Positions 7,711 to 14,747 of a DNA stretch of 47,432 nt are shown here, in pieces. This stretch comes from a bacterium (lineage in GTDB: Bacteria; Planctomycetota; B15-G4), in contig JAUIEF010000020.1 of the NCBI GenBank assembly GCA_030428785.1, positions 1-47,432 on the forward strand, in the 5' to 3' direction. Both the position numbers and the translations under genes were made by a program. Within the stretch, counting starts at the first letter, position 1. Each line of letters begins with the position of its first letter. The notes under the pieces were generated by a model that searched no databases, was not told the DNA's origin, and saw only the letters and a list, made by a program, of their open reading frames with translations.

Positions 7711-8907
7711 ATGCAGCTCACCTCCCGTCACGTCGTCGCGTCCGATCGCGCTCCCTCCCGCCCGTCCCGCACGCGTCGCCGCGGTCTCGCGTTCGCGCTG
7801 TGCGTCCTCGCGCCCGCCGGCGTCGCCGCGCTCGGCGTGGGCGGGACGTTCACCACCGTGCAGGACGGCGACTGGTCGGATCCCGCCGTGTGGGACAGCG
7901 GCCTCGTGCCGAGCGCGGCCGACACGGCGATCGTGGATCACTTCGTCGAGGTCACGGCGCCGGCGGCCGGCCTCGTCGTCGCGGTGGGCTCCTCGCAGCC
8001 GGGCCAGGTCGAGGTCCTCCCGGGTGGCGACCTCACGGCGCAGGAGATCCACGTGGGCGTGGGGCCGACCGGGATCCTGGGTCTCGTCGGTGGGGACGTC
8101 ACGACGTCGCTCCTCGACGTGGGCACCGGCACCGGCACGCTGGGAGCCGTCGGCCTGCTCTCCGGCTCCCTCGAGTGCGACACGATGGTCGTCGGCTCGG
8201 CCACCTCGAACGAAGGCGCGCTGGTGATCCTCGGCGGCGACGGGAGCCTCACCGTGGACTCGGACCTGGTGTTCGGTGCCTCCGCGTCCTGGTCGCTCCG
8301 GCCCGATGCGGTCGGCGCCGCCGGGCTGCAGCCGGTCGTCGCCGGCAACGTCACCTTCGATCCGGCGGCGAAGCTCGACGTGCTCCCGGGCGACGCGACG
8401 CCGCTGGTCGGCGACTCGTGGGTGATCCTCGAGTTCAGCGGCACGCTCACGGGGCTGCCGGACTTCGACGCCGTCACCGAGGACGAATACACGGTGGACC
8501 TCGTGCAGACCGCGACGACGCTCGAGCTGGTGATCGTCGACGTCCCGCCCTTCGTGGACATCGGTGGACAGAGCGCCGTCGGCACGGCCGTCGGACTGAC
8601 CGCCGCGGGCGACCTCACGCCGAGCAGCCCGCTGAGCGTCTTCATCGTGGGCGCGAACCCGCCCCTCGCGCTCGCGTGGCTCTCGTTGGACCCGGTGCCC
8701 TTCCCCGCGCTGGGCGGCACCGTGCACGCGCACCCGTTCGTCAACCAGTTCCTCGTGCCGACGCCGAGCACGCCGACGACGATCAACACGACCTGGCCGG
8801 CGGGCGTCCCCGTGGGCACGACCTTCACGCTGCAGGTCATCGCGCAGGACGGCACGGTGCCGGACGGGCTGGTGCTCACGAACGCGCTGCGCGGGACCGC
8901 GCACTGA
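7711..8907 (+). CDS. Secreted beta-rich protein, G8-like N-terminus, paralog A3
   Basis: The product has 398 residues. A long arginine-rich signal peptide (first 45 residues) precedes VQDGDWSDPAVW and the same repeat core and C-terminal domain as A1 and A2. Differences are the stretch VPTPSTPTTINTTWPAGVPVG in place of the LLDTSAGD segment and a longer N-terminus. ATG 7711 is the only start that includes the positively charged N-region. It is the last of the tandem trio; no terminator was found before the next gene, whose -10 candidate begins 22 bp after the stop codon. Confidence 0.85.
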   Translation: MQLTSRHVVASDRAPSRPSRTRRRGLAFALCVLAPAGVAALGVGGTFTTVQDGDWSDPAVWDSGLVPSAADTAIVDHFVEVTAPAAGLVVAVGSSQPGQVEVLPGGDLTAQEIHVGVGPTGILGLVGGDVTTSLLDVGTGTGTLGAVGLLSGSLECDTMVVGSATSNEGALVILGGDGSLTVDSDLVFGASASWSLRPDAVGAAGLQPVVAGNVTFDPAAKLDVLPGDATPLVGDSWVILEFSGTLTGLPDFDAVTEDEYTVDLVQTATTLELVIVDVPPFVDIGGQSAVGTAVGLTAAGDLTPSSPLSVFIVGANPPLALAWLSLDPVPFPALGGTVHAHPFVNQFLVPTPSTPTTINTTWPAGVPVGTTFTLQVIAQDGTVPDGLVLTNALRGTAH

Positions 8908-8928
8908 AGGATGTCGACGCCTCGCTGG

Positions 8929-8934
8929 TAGGGT
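8929..8934 (+). promoter_or_regulatory. Putative -10 element (TAGGGT) of the TauE-like gene
   Basis: TAGGGT lies 28 bp before the ATG at 8963 in the otherwise GC-rich gap after A3, in the same style as other TA-N3-T hexamers in the window. Confidence 0.35.
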
Positions 8935-8962
8935 GTCGCCTCCTCTCGCGGACGCGACGCCC

Positions 8963-9674
8963 ATGCCCGATGCCGAGGTCCTCGCGCTGCTCGCGGCGGT
9001 CACGCTCGCGTACACCTGTGCCGGCGCCCTGGGCTTCGGCGCGAACGTCCTGAGCGTCGCGCTCGCGGCGCACGCGCTCCCCGTCGAGGTCGTGCTGCCC
9101 GCCATCCTGCCGACCTCGCTCGCGCTGAGCGCGTGGATCGCGTGGCGACACCGGCGGGAGGTCGCCGGGCGGGTGCTCGTCCGCGAGGTGCTGCCGCTCG
9201 CGCTGCTGGGCTTCCCGTTCGGGCTGCTGCTCTTCGAGTCGGCGAACACCGCGTCGCTGCGGGTGCTGCTGGGCGTCGGCAACGCTCTCCCGCCCGGCGT
9301 CGGCGTCGCGTTCGCTCTCCCGCCCGGCGTCCCGCATCCTGCTCGTCGCCGGCGGGTTCGTGCAGGGGCTCTTCGCGTCGGGTGGGCCGCTCGTCGTGTA
9401 CGTGCTCTCGCGACGCGGCCTCGACAAGGGCGCGTTCCGCGCGACGCTCTGTCTGCTCTGGGTGCTGCTCAACAGCGCGCTGCTCGTGAGCTACGGCGGC
9501 ACCGGCCGCCTCGACGGCGAGAGCCTGTGGCTCACGGCCTGGGCCGTCGCGCCCATGCTGCTCGGACGCGTGCTCGGTCAGCGGTTGCACGACACGCTCG
9601 CCGGCCCGGCGTTCCGTCGAGCTGTGGACGTCGTGCTGCTCTCGAGCGGGCTCGTGCTCGTGGCGCGGGGGTGA
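8963..9674 (+). pseudogene. TauE/SafE-family membrane exporter, frameshifted
   Basis: The first part (ATG 8963 to about 9310) encodes hydrophobic segments typical of TauE/SafE sulfite/anion permeases, with GALGFGANVLSVALAAH near the N-terminus. The frame then runs into arginine-rich non-membrane sequence. The downstream part, in the +1 frame, resumes the family sequence: RILLVAGGFVQGLFASGGPLVVYVLSRRGLDKGAFRATL through to VLLLSSGLVLVARG and a stop at 9674. A one-base loss (or equivalent) between about 9285 and 9340 would explain it, inside or beside a 30-bp tandem duplication. It is either a decayed gene or a sequencing error. The usual family length is about 240-260 residues, and the two parts together fit that. 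Confidence 0.8.
9272..9331 (+). repeat. Two tandem 30-bp units at the frameshift in the TauE-like gene
   Basis: Units 9272-9301 and 9302-9331 match in 26 of 30 positions. All four differences form one block (GCAA against CGTT). Each unit ends in the same 19 bases, CGCTCTCCCGCCCGGCGTC. The duplication itself is in frame; the shift must come from an extra small indel. Confidence 0.8.
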
Positions 9675-9683
9675 GGGGCGCGG

Positions 9684-9719
9684 GTGCCGGCGACCTCGTG
9701 GGTGCCGGCAACCTCGTGG
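9684..9719. repeat. Short tandem repeat, 2 x 18 bp
   Basis: GTGCCGGCGACCTCGTGG is followed directly by GTGCCGGCAACCTCGTGG, differing at one base. It lies in the 120-bp gap between the convergent TauE-like and FMN-binding genes. No function is evident. Confidence 0.6.
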
Positions 9720-9794
9720 GAGGAGGCGTTCGACGCGAGCGGGCAGAGCCGCGGAGCCGCGGAGCCGCGCGTGGGGAGTCGCGGAGCGACGCCG

Positions 9795-10361
9795 TCAGGC
9801 CGGCGGGGATCCCCGCGCCTCGACGAGCTCGTCCGTCGTCCAGCGCGGCGTGATGTGCTGCGGGCAGTTCCAGTCGAAGGCCTCGACGTGCAGCACGAAG
9901 ACGCGCTCGACGCGCGCGCGGTACGTCGGGTCCTCGACGCGCGCGACGAGGTCGGGGCGGTCGGCGGCGCGGTGCACCTCCGTGCGCGCCATGACCTTGA
10001 GCCGCCGGCCGTTCGGGTAGTCCATGAGGAAGAGCGCGGTGCGGTCGTCGCCGCGCAGGTTGCCCGTGGAGACGAGCTGCCGGTTGCCGGCGAAGTCCGC
10101 GAACGCGAGCGTGCGGTCGTCGAGCGCCCGCAGGAAGCCGCGCGGTCCCCCACGGTGCTGGAGGTACGGCCAGCCGTTCTCGAGGACGGTCGCCATGTAG
10201 AAGGAGTCGCGCTGCGCGATGTACCGCGCGGTGGGTTCGTCGAGGCGCGTGTCCTCGACCTCGACGGTCTCCATGCGGCGCGCCGACTCGCGCACGCCCT
10301 GTGCGCGCTGGGCGGCCTTGACGTCGTCGGTGAACACGAGCTCGGTGTAGCGGCGGGGCAT
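9795..10361 (-). CDS. Pyridoxamine 5'-phosphate oxidase-related FMN-binding protein
   Basis: The product has 188 residues. Motifs of the split-barrel flavin-binding family are clear: YTELVFTDDVKAAQ at the N-terminus, RDSFYMATVLENGWPYLQHRGGPRGFLRALDD, then LAFADFAGNRQLVSTGNL and ALFLMDYPNGRRLKVMAR. Relatives bind FMN and are usually annotated as general stress or flavin-nucleotide-binding proteins; the substrate is unknown. The C-terminus adds VEAFDWNCPQHITPRW, a conserved end in this subgroup. ATG 10361 is preceded by GGAG at 8-bp spacing. It lies downstream of the AhpD-like gene, separated by a strong hairpin, so it may have its own promoter. Confidence 0.88.
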   Translation of the reverse strand: MPRRYTELVFTDDVKAAQRAQGVRESARRMETVEVEDTRLDEPTARYIAQRDSFYMATVLENGWPYLQHRGGPRGFLRALDDRTLAFADFAGNRQLVSTGNLRGDDRTALFLMDYPNGRRLKVMARTEVHRAADRPDLVARVEDPTYRARVERVFVLHVEAFDWNCPQHITPRWTTDELVEARGSPPA

Positions 10362-10451
10362 CGGGGAGGCTCCGGGTGAGGGGGGGGTGGTGCGGCGCGG
10401 GGCGGGTGCGCGGCGTCCGTGCCGCGGCGCGATGTGCGCACGGCTCGTCGT

Positions 10452-10507
10452 GGTGCGCGGTCGTGCACATCGGTGCGCGGTCGTGCGGGGCGCAGTCGTG
10501 CGGGGCG
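10452..10507. repeat. Degenerate direct repeats in the FMN-binding gene upstream region
   Basis: GGTGCGCGGTCGTGC occurs at 10452-10466 and 10472-10486. A related copy, GCGCAGTCGTGCGGGGCG, follows at 10490-10507. The repeats sit upstream of the gene starting at 10361 on the minus strand and could be an operator, but no protein can be assigned. Confidence 0.4.
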
Positions 10508-10548
10508 TCGCCCCGCCCACGACCGTGCGGCCGTCGTGGGCGGGGCGA
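10508..10548 (-). terminator. Strong GC-rich terminator hairpin after the AhpD-like gene
   Basis: A perfect 16-bp stem (left arm TCGCCCCGCCCACGAC) with a 9-nt loop begins 10 bp beyond the stop codon of the minus-strand AhpD-like gene. It lacks a T-run, as is usual at this GC content. It separates the redox operon from the FMN-binding gene. Confidence 0.75.
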
Positions 10549-10558
10549 GCCGGGCGGG

Positions 10559-11116
10559 TCAGGCGGCGGCGGTCGCGTCGGCGAGCAGCTCGACCTCGGG
10601 GAAGTCGATGTCGACCTGCGCGGCCTTGCCCAGCAGGTTCGTGAGCACGTTGAGGCCGACGAACGCGATGATCTCGACGATCTCCGCGTCGTCGAAGCCG
10701 GCGTCGCGCACGGCCTGGAGCTCGGCGGTCGTCACGTCGCCCGTGTTCTCGAGCACGGCGAGCGCGAAGGTCACGGCCGCCGCGGCGCGGGCGTCCGACG
10801 CGCGGCCCCGGCGCGCGGCGACCATCTCGTCCGGGTCGAGGCCGGCCTGCGCGCCGAGCGCCGTGTGCGCGGACACGCAGTACTGGCAGCCGTTGCCCTC
10901 GGCGACGGCCAGCGCGATGCGCTCGCGGACGGTCGCGTCGAGCACGCCCTGGTGCAGCGCGCCGTTGAGCCCGAGGAAGCCGGCGAGCGCGGCCTCGGAG
11001 CGCGCGAACACCTGCATGAAGTTGGGGACCATGCCGAGGGTGCGCTGCACGCCGTCGAGCAGGTCCTTCGTGCGGCCGCGGGCGTCGGCGGGGGAGAGGT
11101 GCGGGATGCGGGACAT
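10559..11116 (-). CDS. AhpD-like / carboxymuconolactone decarboxylase family protein
   Basis: The product has 185 residues and is all-helical. The catalytic signature of AhpD-type alkylhydroperoxidases is present as E73-x3-CQYC-x3-H (Cys77, Cys80, His84). In the family this disulfide centre reduces peroxides and is recharged by a thiol partner. The gene next upstream is a thioredoxin, which fits that role (inference). AAGGAG lies 7 bp before ATG 11116. It is the third gene of a minus-strand run starting at 12488, with an 88-bp gap to the thioredoxin gene and a terminator just after it. Confidence 0.9.
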   Translation of the reverse strand: MSRIPHLSPADARGRTKDLLDGVQRTLGMVPNFMQVFARSEAALAGFLGLNGALHQGVLDATVRERIALAVAEGNGCQYCVSAHTALGAQAGLDPDEMVAARRGRASDARAAAAVTFALAVLENTGDVTTAELQAVRDAGFDDAEIVEIIAFVGLNVLTNLLGKAAQVDIDFPEVELLADATAAA

Positions 11117-11204
11117 GGGGGACTCCTTGGAAACGTGTGGGGTGGAATGGGAACTGCGGAAGGGAACTGCGGGATGAGGACAGCGGGGCGCGACCGGACG
11201 CGGG

Positions 11205-11546
11205 TCAGAGCAGGCCGTCGACCCGCTCGACGAGCCGGGGCGGAGCGACGGCACCGAGCCGCTCGACGACCTCGCCGTCGCGGAGCAGCAGCAGCGTCGG
11301 CACGCTCGCGATGCCGAAGCGCTCGACGAGCGCGGGGTTCTCGTCGATGTCGACCTTGGCCACGCGCAGCCGGTCGGCGTGCGTCCTGGCGAGGTCGTCG
11401 ACGGTCGGTGCGAGCGCGCGGCAGGGCGGGCACCAGGTGGCGTGGAAGTCGACGAGGACGGGCAGGTCGGTCGCCGCGAGCGCGGCGTCGAAGTCGTGGT
11501 CGCCGAGCGTGAGCGGCGCGGCGGTCTCGGGGGCGGGGGGCGTCAT
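11205..11546 (-). CDS. Thioredoxin with WCPPC active site
   Basis: The product has 113 residues, the normal size of a thioredoxin. The core VLVDFHATWCPPCRALAPTVDDLA carries the redox pair Cys39/Cys42, followed by KVDIDENPALVERFGIASVPTLLLL with the cis-proline at V-P. The active site is WCPPC instead of the usual WCGPC; this generally shifts redox potential or partner preference. There is no signal peptide, so it is cytoplasmic. AAAGGA precedes ATG 11546. The position between an isochorismatase-like hydrolase and an AhpD-like protein suggests it recycles the latter. Confidence 0.92.
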   Translation of the reverse strand: MTPPAPETAAPLTLGDHDFDAALAATDLPVLVDFHATWCPPCRALAPTVDDLARTHADRLRVAKVDIDENPALVERFGIASVPTLLLLRDGEVVERLGAVAPPRLVERVDGLL

Positions 11547-11583
11547 GGGGAGTGTCCTTTCGCGGGGAGGATGGAGGTGGGGG

Positions 11584-11617
11584 CGCCCCGCGCGGCGCGG
11601 CGCCGCGCGACGGGGCG
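11584..11617 (-). terminator. Intercistronic hairpin between hydrolase and thioredoxin genes
   Basis: The stem CGCCCC-GCGCGGCG / CGCCGCGC-(GAC bulge)-GGGGCG has a 3-nt loop and starts 7 bp beyond the hydrolase stop. It may be a partial terminator or an mRNA-stabilising element that lowers expression of the downstream genes. Confidence 0.5.
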
Positions 11618-11624
11618 GGCCGGT

Positions 11625-12488
11625 TCAGTCGCGGTCGCCGGTCAGGAACGCGACGGCCTGCTCGGTGTCGAGCACGCTGTTCGCGATGTACCGGAAGTTG
11701 ATGAGCGCGGACTCGTAGCCGTCGCCCATGTCGGTGCGGGCGGCCGCCGTCGCGTCGGCGACGACGTGCACCTCGAAGCCCTGCTCGAGGAGCTCGCGCA
11801 TGTGCGCCTCGGTGCAGAGGTTCGCGGACATGCCCGCGAGCACCACGGTGTCCACGCCGCGCTTGCGCAGCTGGAGCACGAGGTCGTTCGTCTCCGGCCC
11901 GTAGATCTTGTGCGGGCTCGTCACGACGGCCTTGGCGATGTGGTCCTCGTAGAGCGGGAGCCAGTCGGCGCCGGAGCCGTCGAAGCCCTCGAGGCTCAGC
12001 GGGTCGGGCCGGTCGAACATCCCGATCTCGTGCATGACCCGCTCGAGGGTCCCCTCGAAACGCCAGGCGTGGTCGTGCGGGTAGTAGTAGTGCGGCGACA
12101 CGAAGGTCGGGACGCCGGCGCGCTCGGCGGCGCCGAAGAGCTCGTCGATGTGCTCGACGGTGCCGTTCTCCTCGACGCTCGCGCCGACGAGCTCCCAGCT
12201 CACGCCCTCCGGGCTGAGGAAGTCGATCTGCGGGTCCGTCACGACGAGCGCGACGGTGCCGGACGGCGCGGGCAGAGCGGCCGACGGCGCGGCGGCCGTC
12301 GTGCCCGGCGACGGGGTCGACGTCGCCGCGGGCGCGACGACCGCGGCCGCCGCGGGGGGCGCGGCGCCGACGCTCGCGGAACGTGCCGCGGCGGGCCCCG
12401 TCGGGAAAGTGCGCGGCGGGGCGGGGGCGAGGGTGCTCAGGGCGACGGCGACGAGCGCGCCGACGGCGACGGTCAGGGGGGTCTTCAT
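11625..12488 (-). CDS. Exported isochorismatase-like cysteine hydrolase
   Basis: The product has 287 residues. A signal peptide (MKTPLTVAVGALVAVALSTL) is followed by a long Pro/Ala/Ser/Thr linker (22-76), then a complete isochorismatase-fold domain. The catalytic triad is visible: Asp85 in VVTDPQIDF, Lys194 in SPHKIYG and Cys225 in SANLCTEAHMREL. Family members cleave amides, ureides or isochorismate; the substrate here cannot be told. Export is unusual for the family. ATG 12488 fits the signal peptide. It is the first gene after a -24/-12 promoter at 12552-12567, so it is probably under sigma-54 control together with the thioredoxin and AhpD-like genes. Confidence 0.9.
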   Translation of the reverse strand: MKTPLTVAVGALVAVALSTLAPAPPRTFPTGPAAARSASVGAAPPAAAAVVAPAATSTPSPGTTAAAPSAALPAPSGTVALVVTDPQIDFLSPEGVSWELVGASVEENGTVEHIDELFGAAERAGVPTFVSPHYYYPHDHAWRFEGTLERVMHEIGMFDRPDPLSLEGFDGSGADWLPLYEDHIAKAVVTSPHKIYGPETNDLVLQLRKRGVDTVVLAGMSANLCTEAHMRELLEQGFEVHVVADATAAARTDMGDGYESALINFRYIANSVLDTEQAVAFLTGDRD

Positions 12489-12551
12489 GCTTCGGTTCTC
12501 CGGGTTCGTGGGTCGGGGTCGTGCGGCGCCGGGTGGCGTGGCGACCCGGAG

Positions 12552-12567
12552 AGCGAGGGCCGTGCCA
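12552..12567 (-). promoter_or_regulatory. Sigma-54 (-24/-12) promoter of the hydrolase operon
   Basis: On the minus strand the sequence reads TGGCACGGCCCTCGCT. It matches the consensus TGGCACG-N4-TTGCW with one mismatch and has exactly 10 bp between the invariant GG and GC. Predicted transcription start is near 12541, giving a leader of about 53 nt before ATG 12488. A sigma-54 activator gene lies immediately divergent. Confidence 0.75.
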
Positions 12568-12571
12568 AACG

Positions 12572-12592
12572 GGAGGATCCGCCGCATCCTCC
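12572..12592. promoter_or_regulatory. Inverted repeat between promoter and operators
   Basis: GGAGGAT and ATCCTCC are separated by 7 bp, directly upstream of the -24 box. It could be an accessory protein site in the bending region between promoter and activator sites. Confidence 0.35.
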
Positions 12593-12635
12593 TGTCAGTG
12601 CGTGACTTGTGGGTGCGGCGGGTGCTCGTGGTGGG

Positions 12636-12689
12636 TTCGCGAGATCTCGCGAAGCGCGAGATCTCGCGCGACAATGCACGAGATCTCGT
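12636..12689. promoter_or_regulatory. Triple palindromic operator (activator binding sites)
   Basis: There are three perfect palindromes sharing the core ACGAGATCTCGT or GCGAGATCTCGC. They are TTCGCGAGATCTCGCGAA (12636-12653), GCGCGAGATCTCGCGC (12654-12669) and ACGAGATCTCGT (12678-12689). Their centres lie about 103, 120 and 142 bp upstream of the predicted sigma-54 start, the usual place for enhancer sites. The third touches the -10 of the regulator gene, which suggests autoregulation. Confidence 0.75.
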
Positions 12690-12694
12690 AGGAT
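12689..12694 (+). promoter_or_regulatory. Putative -10 element (TAGGAT) of the activator gene
   Basis: TAGGAT ends 8 bp before the GTG at 12703, so the mRNA would be leaderless. Its first base is the last base of the third palindrome, so a protein bound there would block it. Confidence 0.45.
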
Positions 12695-12702
12695 CGGGCG
12701 CC

Positions 12703-14421
12703 GTGAACCCGGCCGCCCTCCAGCGCATCGCCCTCGACGTCGCCGCCGCGCGGTCGGTGGCCGGCGTGCTCGACCAGGTCGTCCGCGGCATCGCCGCCGA
12801 GCCGGGCGTGGCGCTCGCCCGCCTGTGGCTCGTGCGGCCCGGCGGCCCGTGCGCCGACTGTCCCCTCGCCGACGAGTGCGGCTCGCGGGACCGCTGCCTG
12901 CACCTCGTCGCGAGCGCGGGGTCCTCGCGCGTCGGCCCGTCGACCACGTGGTCCCGTCTCGACGGTCGCTTCCGCCGCTTCCCGCTCGGCGTGCGCAAGG
13001 TGGGGCGCATCGGGGCGACCGGGCGCGCCGAGCTCCTGCGCGTCGACGGCGACGACGGCTGGCTCGTCGATCCGGCGTGGGCGCGCGCGGAGGGCGTGCA
13101 CTGCTTCGCCGGGCAGCCGCTCGTCTACCGCGGCGAGGTGCTCGGCGTGCTCGCCGTCTTCGCGCGGGAGGGCGGCATGGACGAGGAGGGCTTCGGTTGG
13201 CTCCGCACCTTCGCGGACCACGCGTCGGTCGCCATCGCGAACGCGCGCGCCTTCGAGGAGGTGGAGCGGCTGCGCGAACAGCTCGAGCTCGAGCGCGACT
13301 ACCTCCGCGAGGAGTTCGTCGAGGCGGCGTCCGCCGGCGGCATCGTCGGCGACAGCGCGGCGGTCCGCGAGATGCAGGCGCGCATCGAGCGCGTGGCGCC
13401 CACGGACGTCGGCGTGCTCGTCGTCGGCGAGTCCGGCACGGGCAAGGAGCTCGTCGCGTGCGCGATCCACGAGCGCAGCGCGCGCGCCCGGCGCACGCTC
13501 GTGCGGGTCAACTGCGCGGCGATCCCGCGCGAGCTGTTCGAGAGCGAGTTCTTCGGCCACGTGCGCGGCGCGTTCAGCGGCGCGACCACCGACCGCAAGG
13601 GCCGCTTCCAGGTGGCGGACGGCGGTACGCTCTTCCTCGACGAGGTGGGCGAGATCCCGCTCGAGCTCCAGGGCAAGCTGCTGCGCGTGCTCCAGGAGGG
13701 ACAGTTCTCGCCCGTGGGCTCCGACCGGACGATCGAGGTGGACGTGCGCGTCGTCGCGGCGACGAACCGCGACCTCGTCCAGGCCGTGCGCGACGGGACG
13801 TTCCGCGAGGACCTCTACTACCGGCTCTCGGTCTTCCCCGTCGACGTGCCGCCGCTGCGCGACCGCAAGGAGGACATCCCGCTGCTCGCGACGCACTTCC
13901 TCCGACAGATCACCTCGCGTCGCGCGGCGCCGGCGCCGGTGCTCCGCAAGCGGGACATCGCGGCGCTCGCGGCGTACGACTGGCCCGGCAACGTGCGCGA
14001 GCTCCAGAACGTCGTCGAGCGCTCGGTCATCCTCGCGTCGGCGGACCGGTTGCACATCGACCTCGCGCCGGCGCGCGGAGGAGACGAAGGACGCCCGGCG
14101 CCGGGACGTGCGCCGGGCGGGAGCGCCGCGCAGCACGGGCCGGGCCGGCGGCACGCGGACGGAGCGGCCTCGGCGGACGGGCCGGGCAGGGAGGACGGAC
14201 GTCGCGCGGCGGACGGGGCGGCCGGCCACGACACCCCGCGCGCGTTCCTCACCGAGGACGAACGCCTCGAGCGGATGCGCGCCGACATCGAGGCGGCGCT
14301 CGCGGCGGCCGGCGGCAAGCTCTCGGGACCGGGCGGCGCGGCGGAGCTGCTCGGCCTCGCCGCGTCCACGCTCGCCTCGCGCATGCGCGCGCTCGGCGTC
14401 GAGCGACCGCGCGGCGCCTGA
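12703..14421 (+). CDS. Sigma-54-dependent activator, GAF + AAA+ + Fis-type HTH
   Basis: The product has 572 residues. An N-terminal GAF sensor (about 15-185) contains four cysteines, C50-x2-C53-x5-C59-x5-C65, just before LHLVASAG. A coiled linker (183-205) leads to the AAA+ domain with Walker A GESGTGKE (242-249), GAFSGA (289-294, the sigma-54-contacting loop with Ser for Thr) and Walker B GGTLFLDEVG (307-316). A disordered Gly/Ala/Arg-rich linker (458-512) precedes a Fis-type HTH (522-565). GTG 12703 is chosen because MNPAALQRIALDVAAARS opens the GAF helix; the upstream continuation is operator DNA. No receiver domain is present, so the signal is probably a small ligand, metal or redox state read by GAF. 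Confidence 0.93.
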   Translation: MNPAALQRIALDVAAARSVAGVLDQVVRGIAAEPGVALARLWLVRPGGPCADCPLADECGSRDRCLHLVASAGSSRVGPSTTWSRLDGRFRRFPLGVRKVGRIGATGRAELLRVDGDDGWLVDPAWARAEGVHCFAGQPLVYRGEVLGVLAVFAREGGMDEEGFGWLRTFADHASVAIANARAFEEVERLREQLELERDYLREEFVEAASAGGIVGDSAAVREMQARIERVAPTDVGVLVVGESGTGKELVACAIHERSARARRTLVRVNCAAIPRELFESEFFGHVRGAFSGATTDRKGRFQVADGGTLFLDEVGEIPLELQGKLLRVLQEGQFSPVGSDRTIEVDVRVVAATNRDLVQAVRDGTFREDLYYRLSVFPVDVPPLRDRKEDIPLLATHFLRQITSRRAAPAPVLRKRDIAALAAYDWPGNVRELQNVVERSVILASADRLHIDLAPARGGDEGRPAPGRAPGGSAAQHGPGRRHADGAASADGPGREDGRRAADGAAGHDTPRAFLTEDERLERMRADIEAALAAAGGKLSGPGGAAELLGLAASTLASRMRALGVERPRGA

Positions 14422-14747
14422 CCGGCCGGCGCCGGACCGCGCGGCGTCCGCCCGCCCGGCCGCGAGGCGCCGCACGCGCCCGCGTCTCCCGGCCTCGGAC
14501 CCGTGCGGCTCCCGGGTCGCGGCCCCGAGCGCGCGCATTCCGTCACCTCCGCCGCCCGCCGGCCTAACCCGTGCCGGGAGTCGTCCGCCCGCGTGGGGCG
14601 GGGACCGCGCCGCCCGGCCGGCGCCGCTCCCGTGGGGAAGTGCACAGGAGAGCGCCGGGTCACAGCGACGGAAGGGGGCGCCCGATCGCCCGACCGACCC
14701 GCAGCGAGAGTTCCGCGTCCCGAGCGCGCCCGTCGCCCGGGGAAGCC

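Noticed and set aside
10441..10507. Possible CRISPR-like direct repeats
   Set aside because: Only two exact 15-bp copies plus one diverged copy, with 5-bp spacers; no array structure and no cas genes.
14571..14747. N-terminal extension of the glycosyltransferase from GTG 14571
   Set aside because: The 59 residues are Arg/Pro-rich, use codons rare elsewhere in the window, and lie directly behind a promoter-like TAACCC; homologues start close to the first membrane helix.
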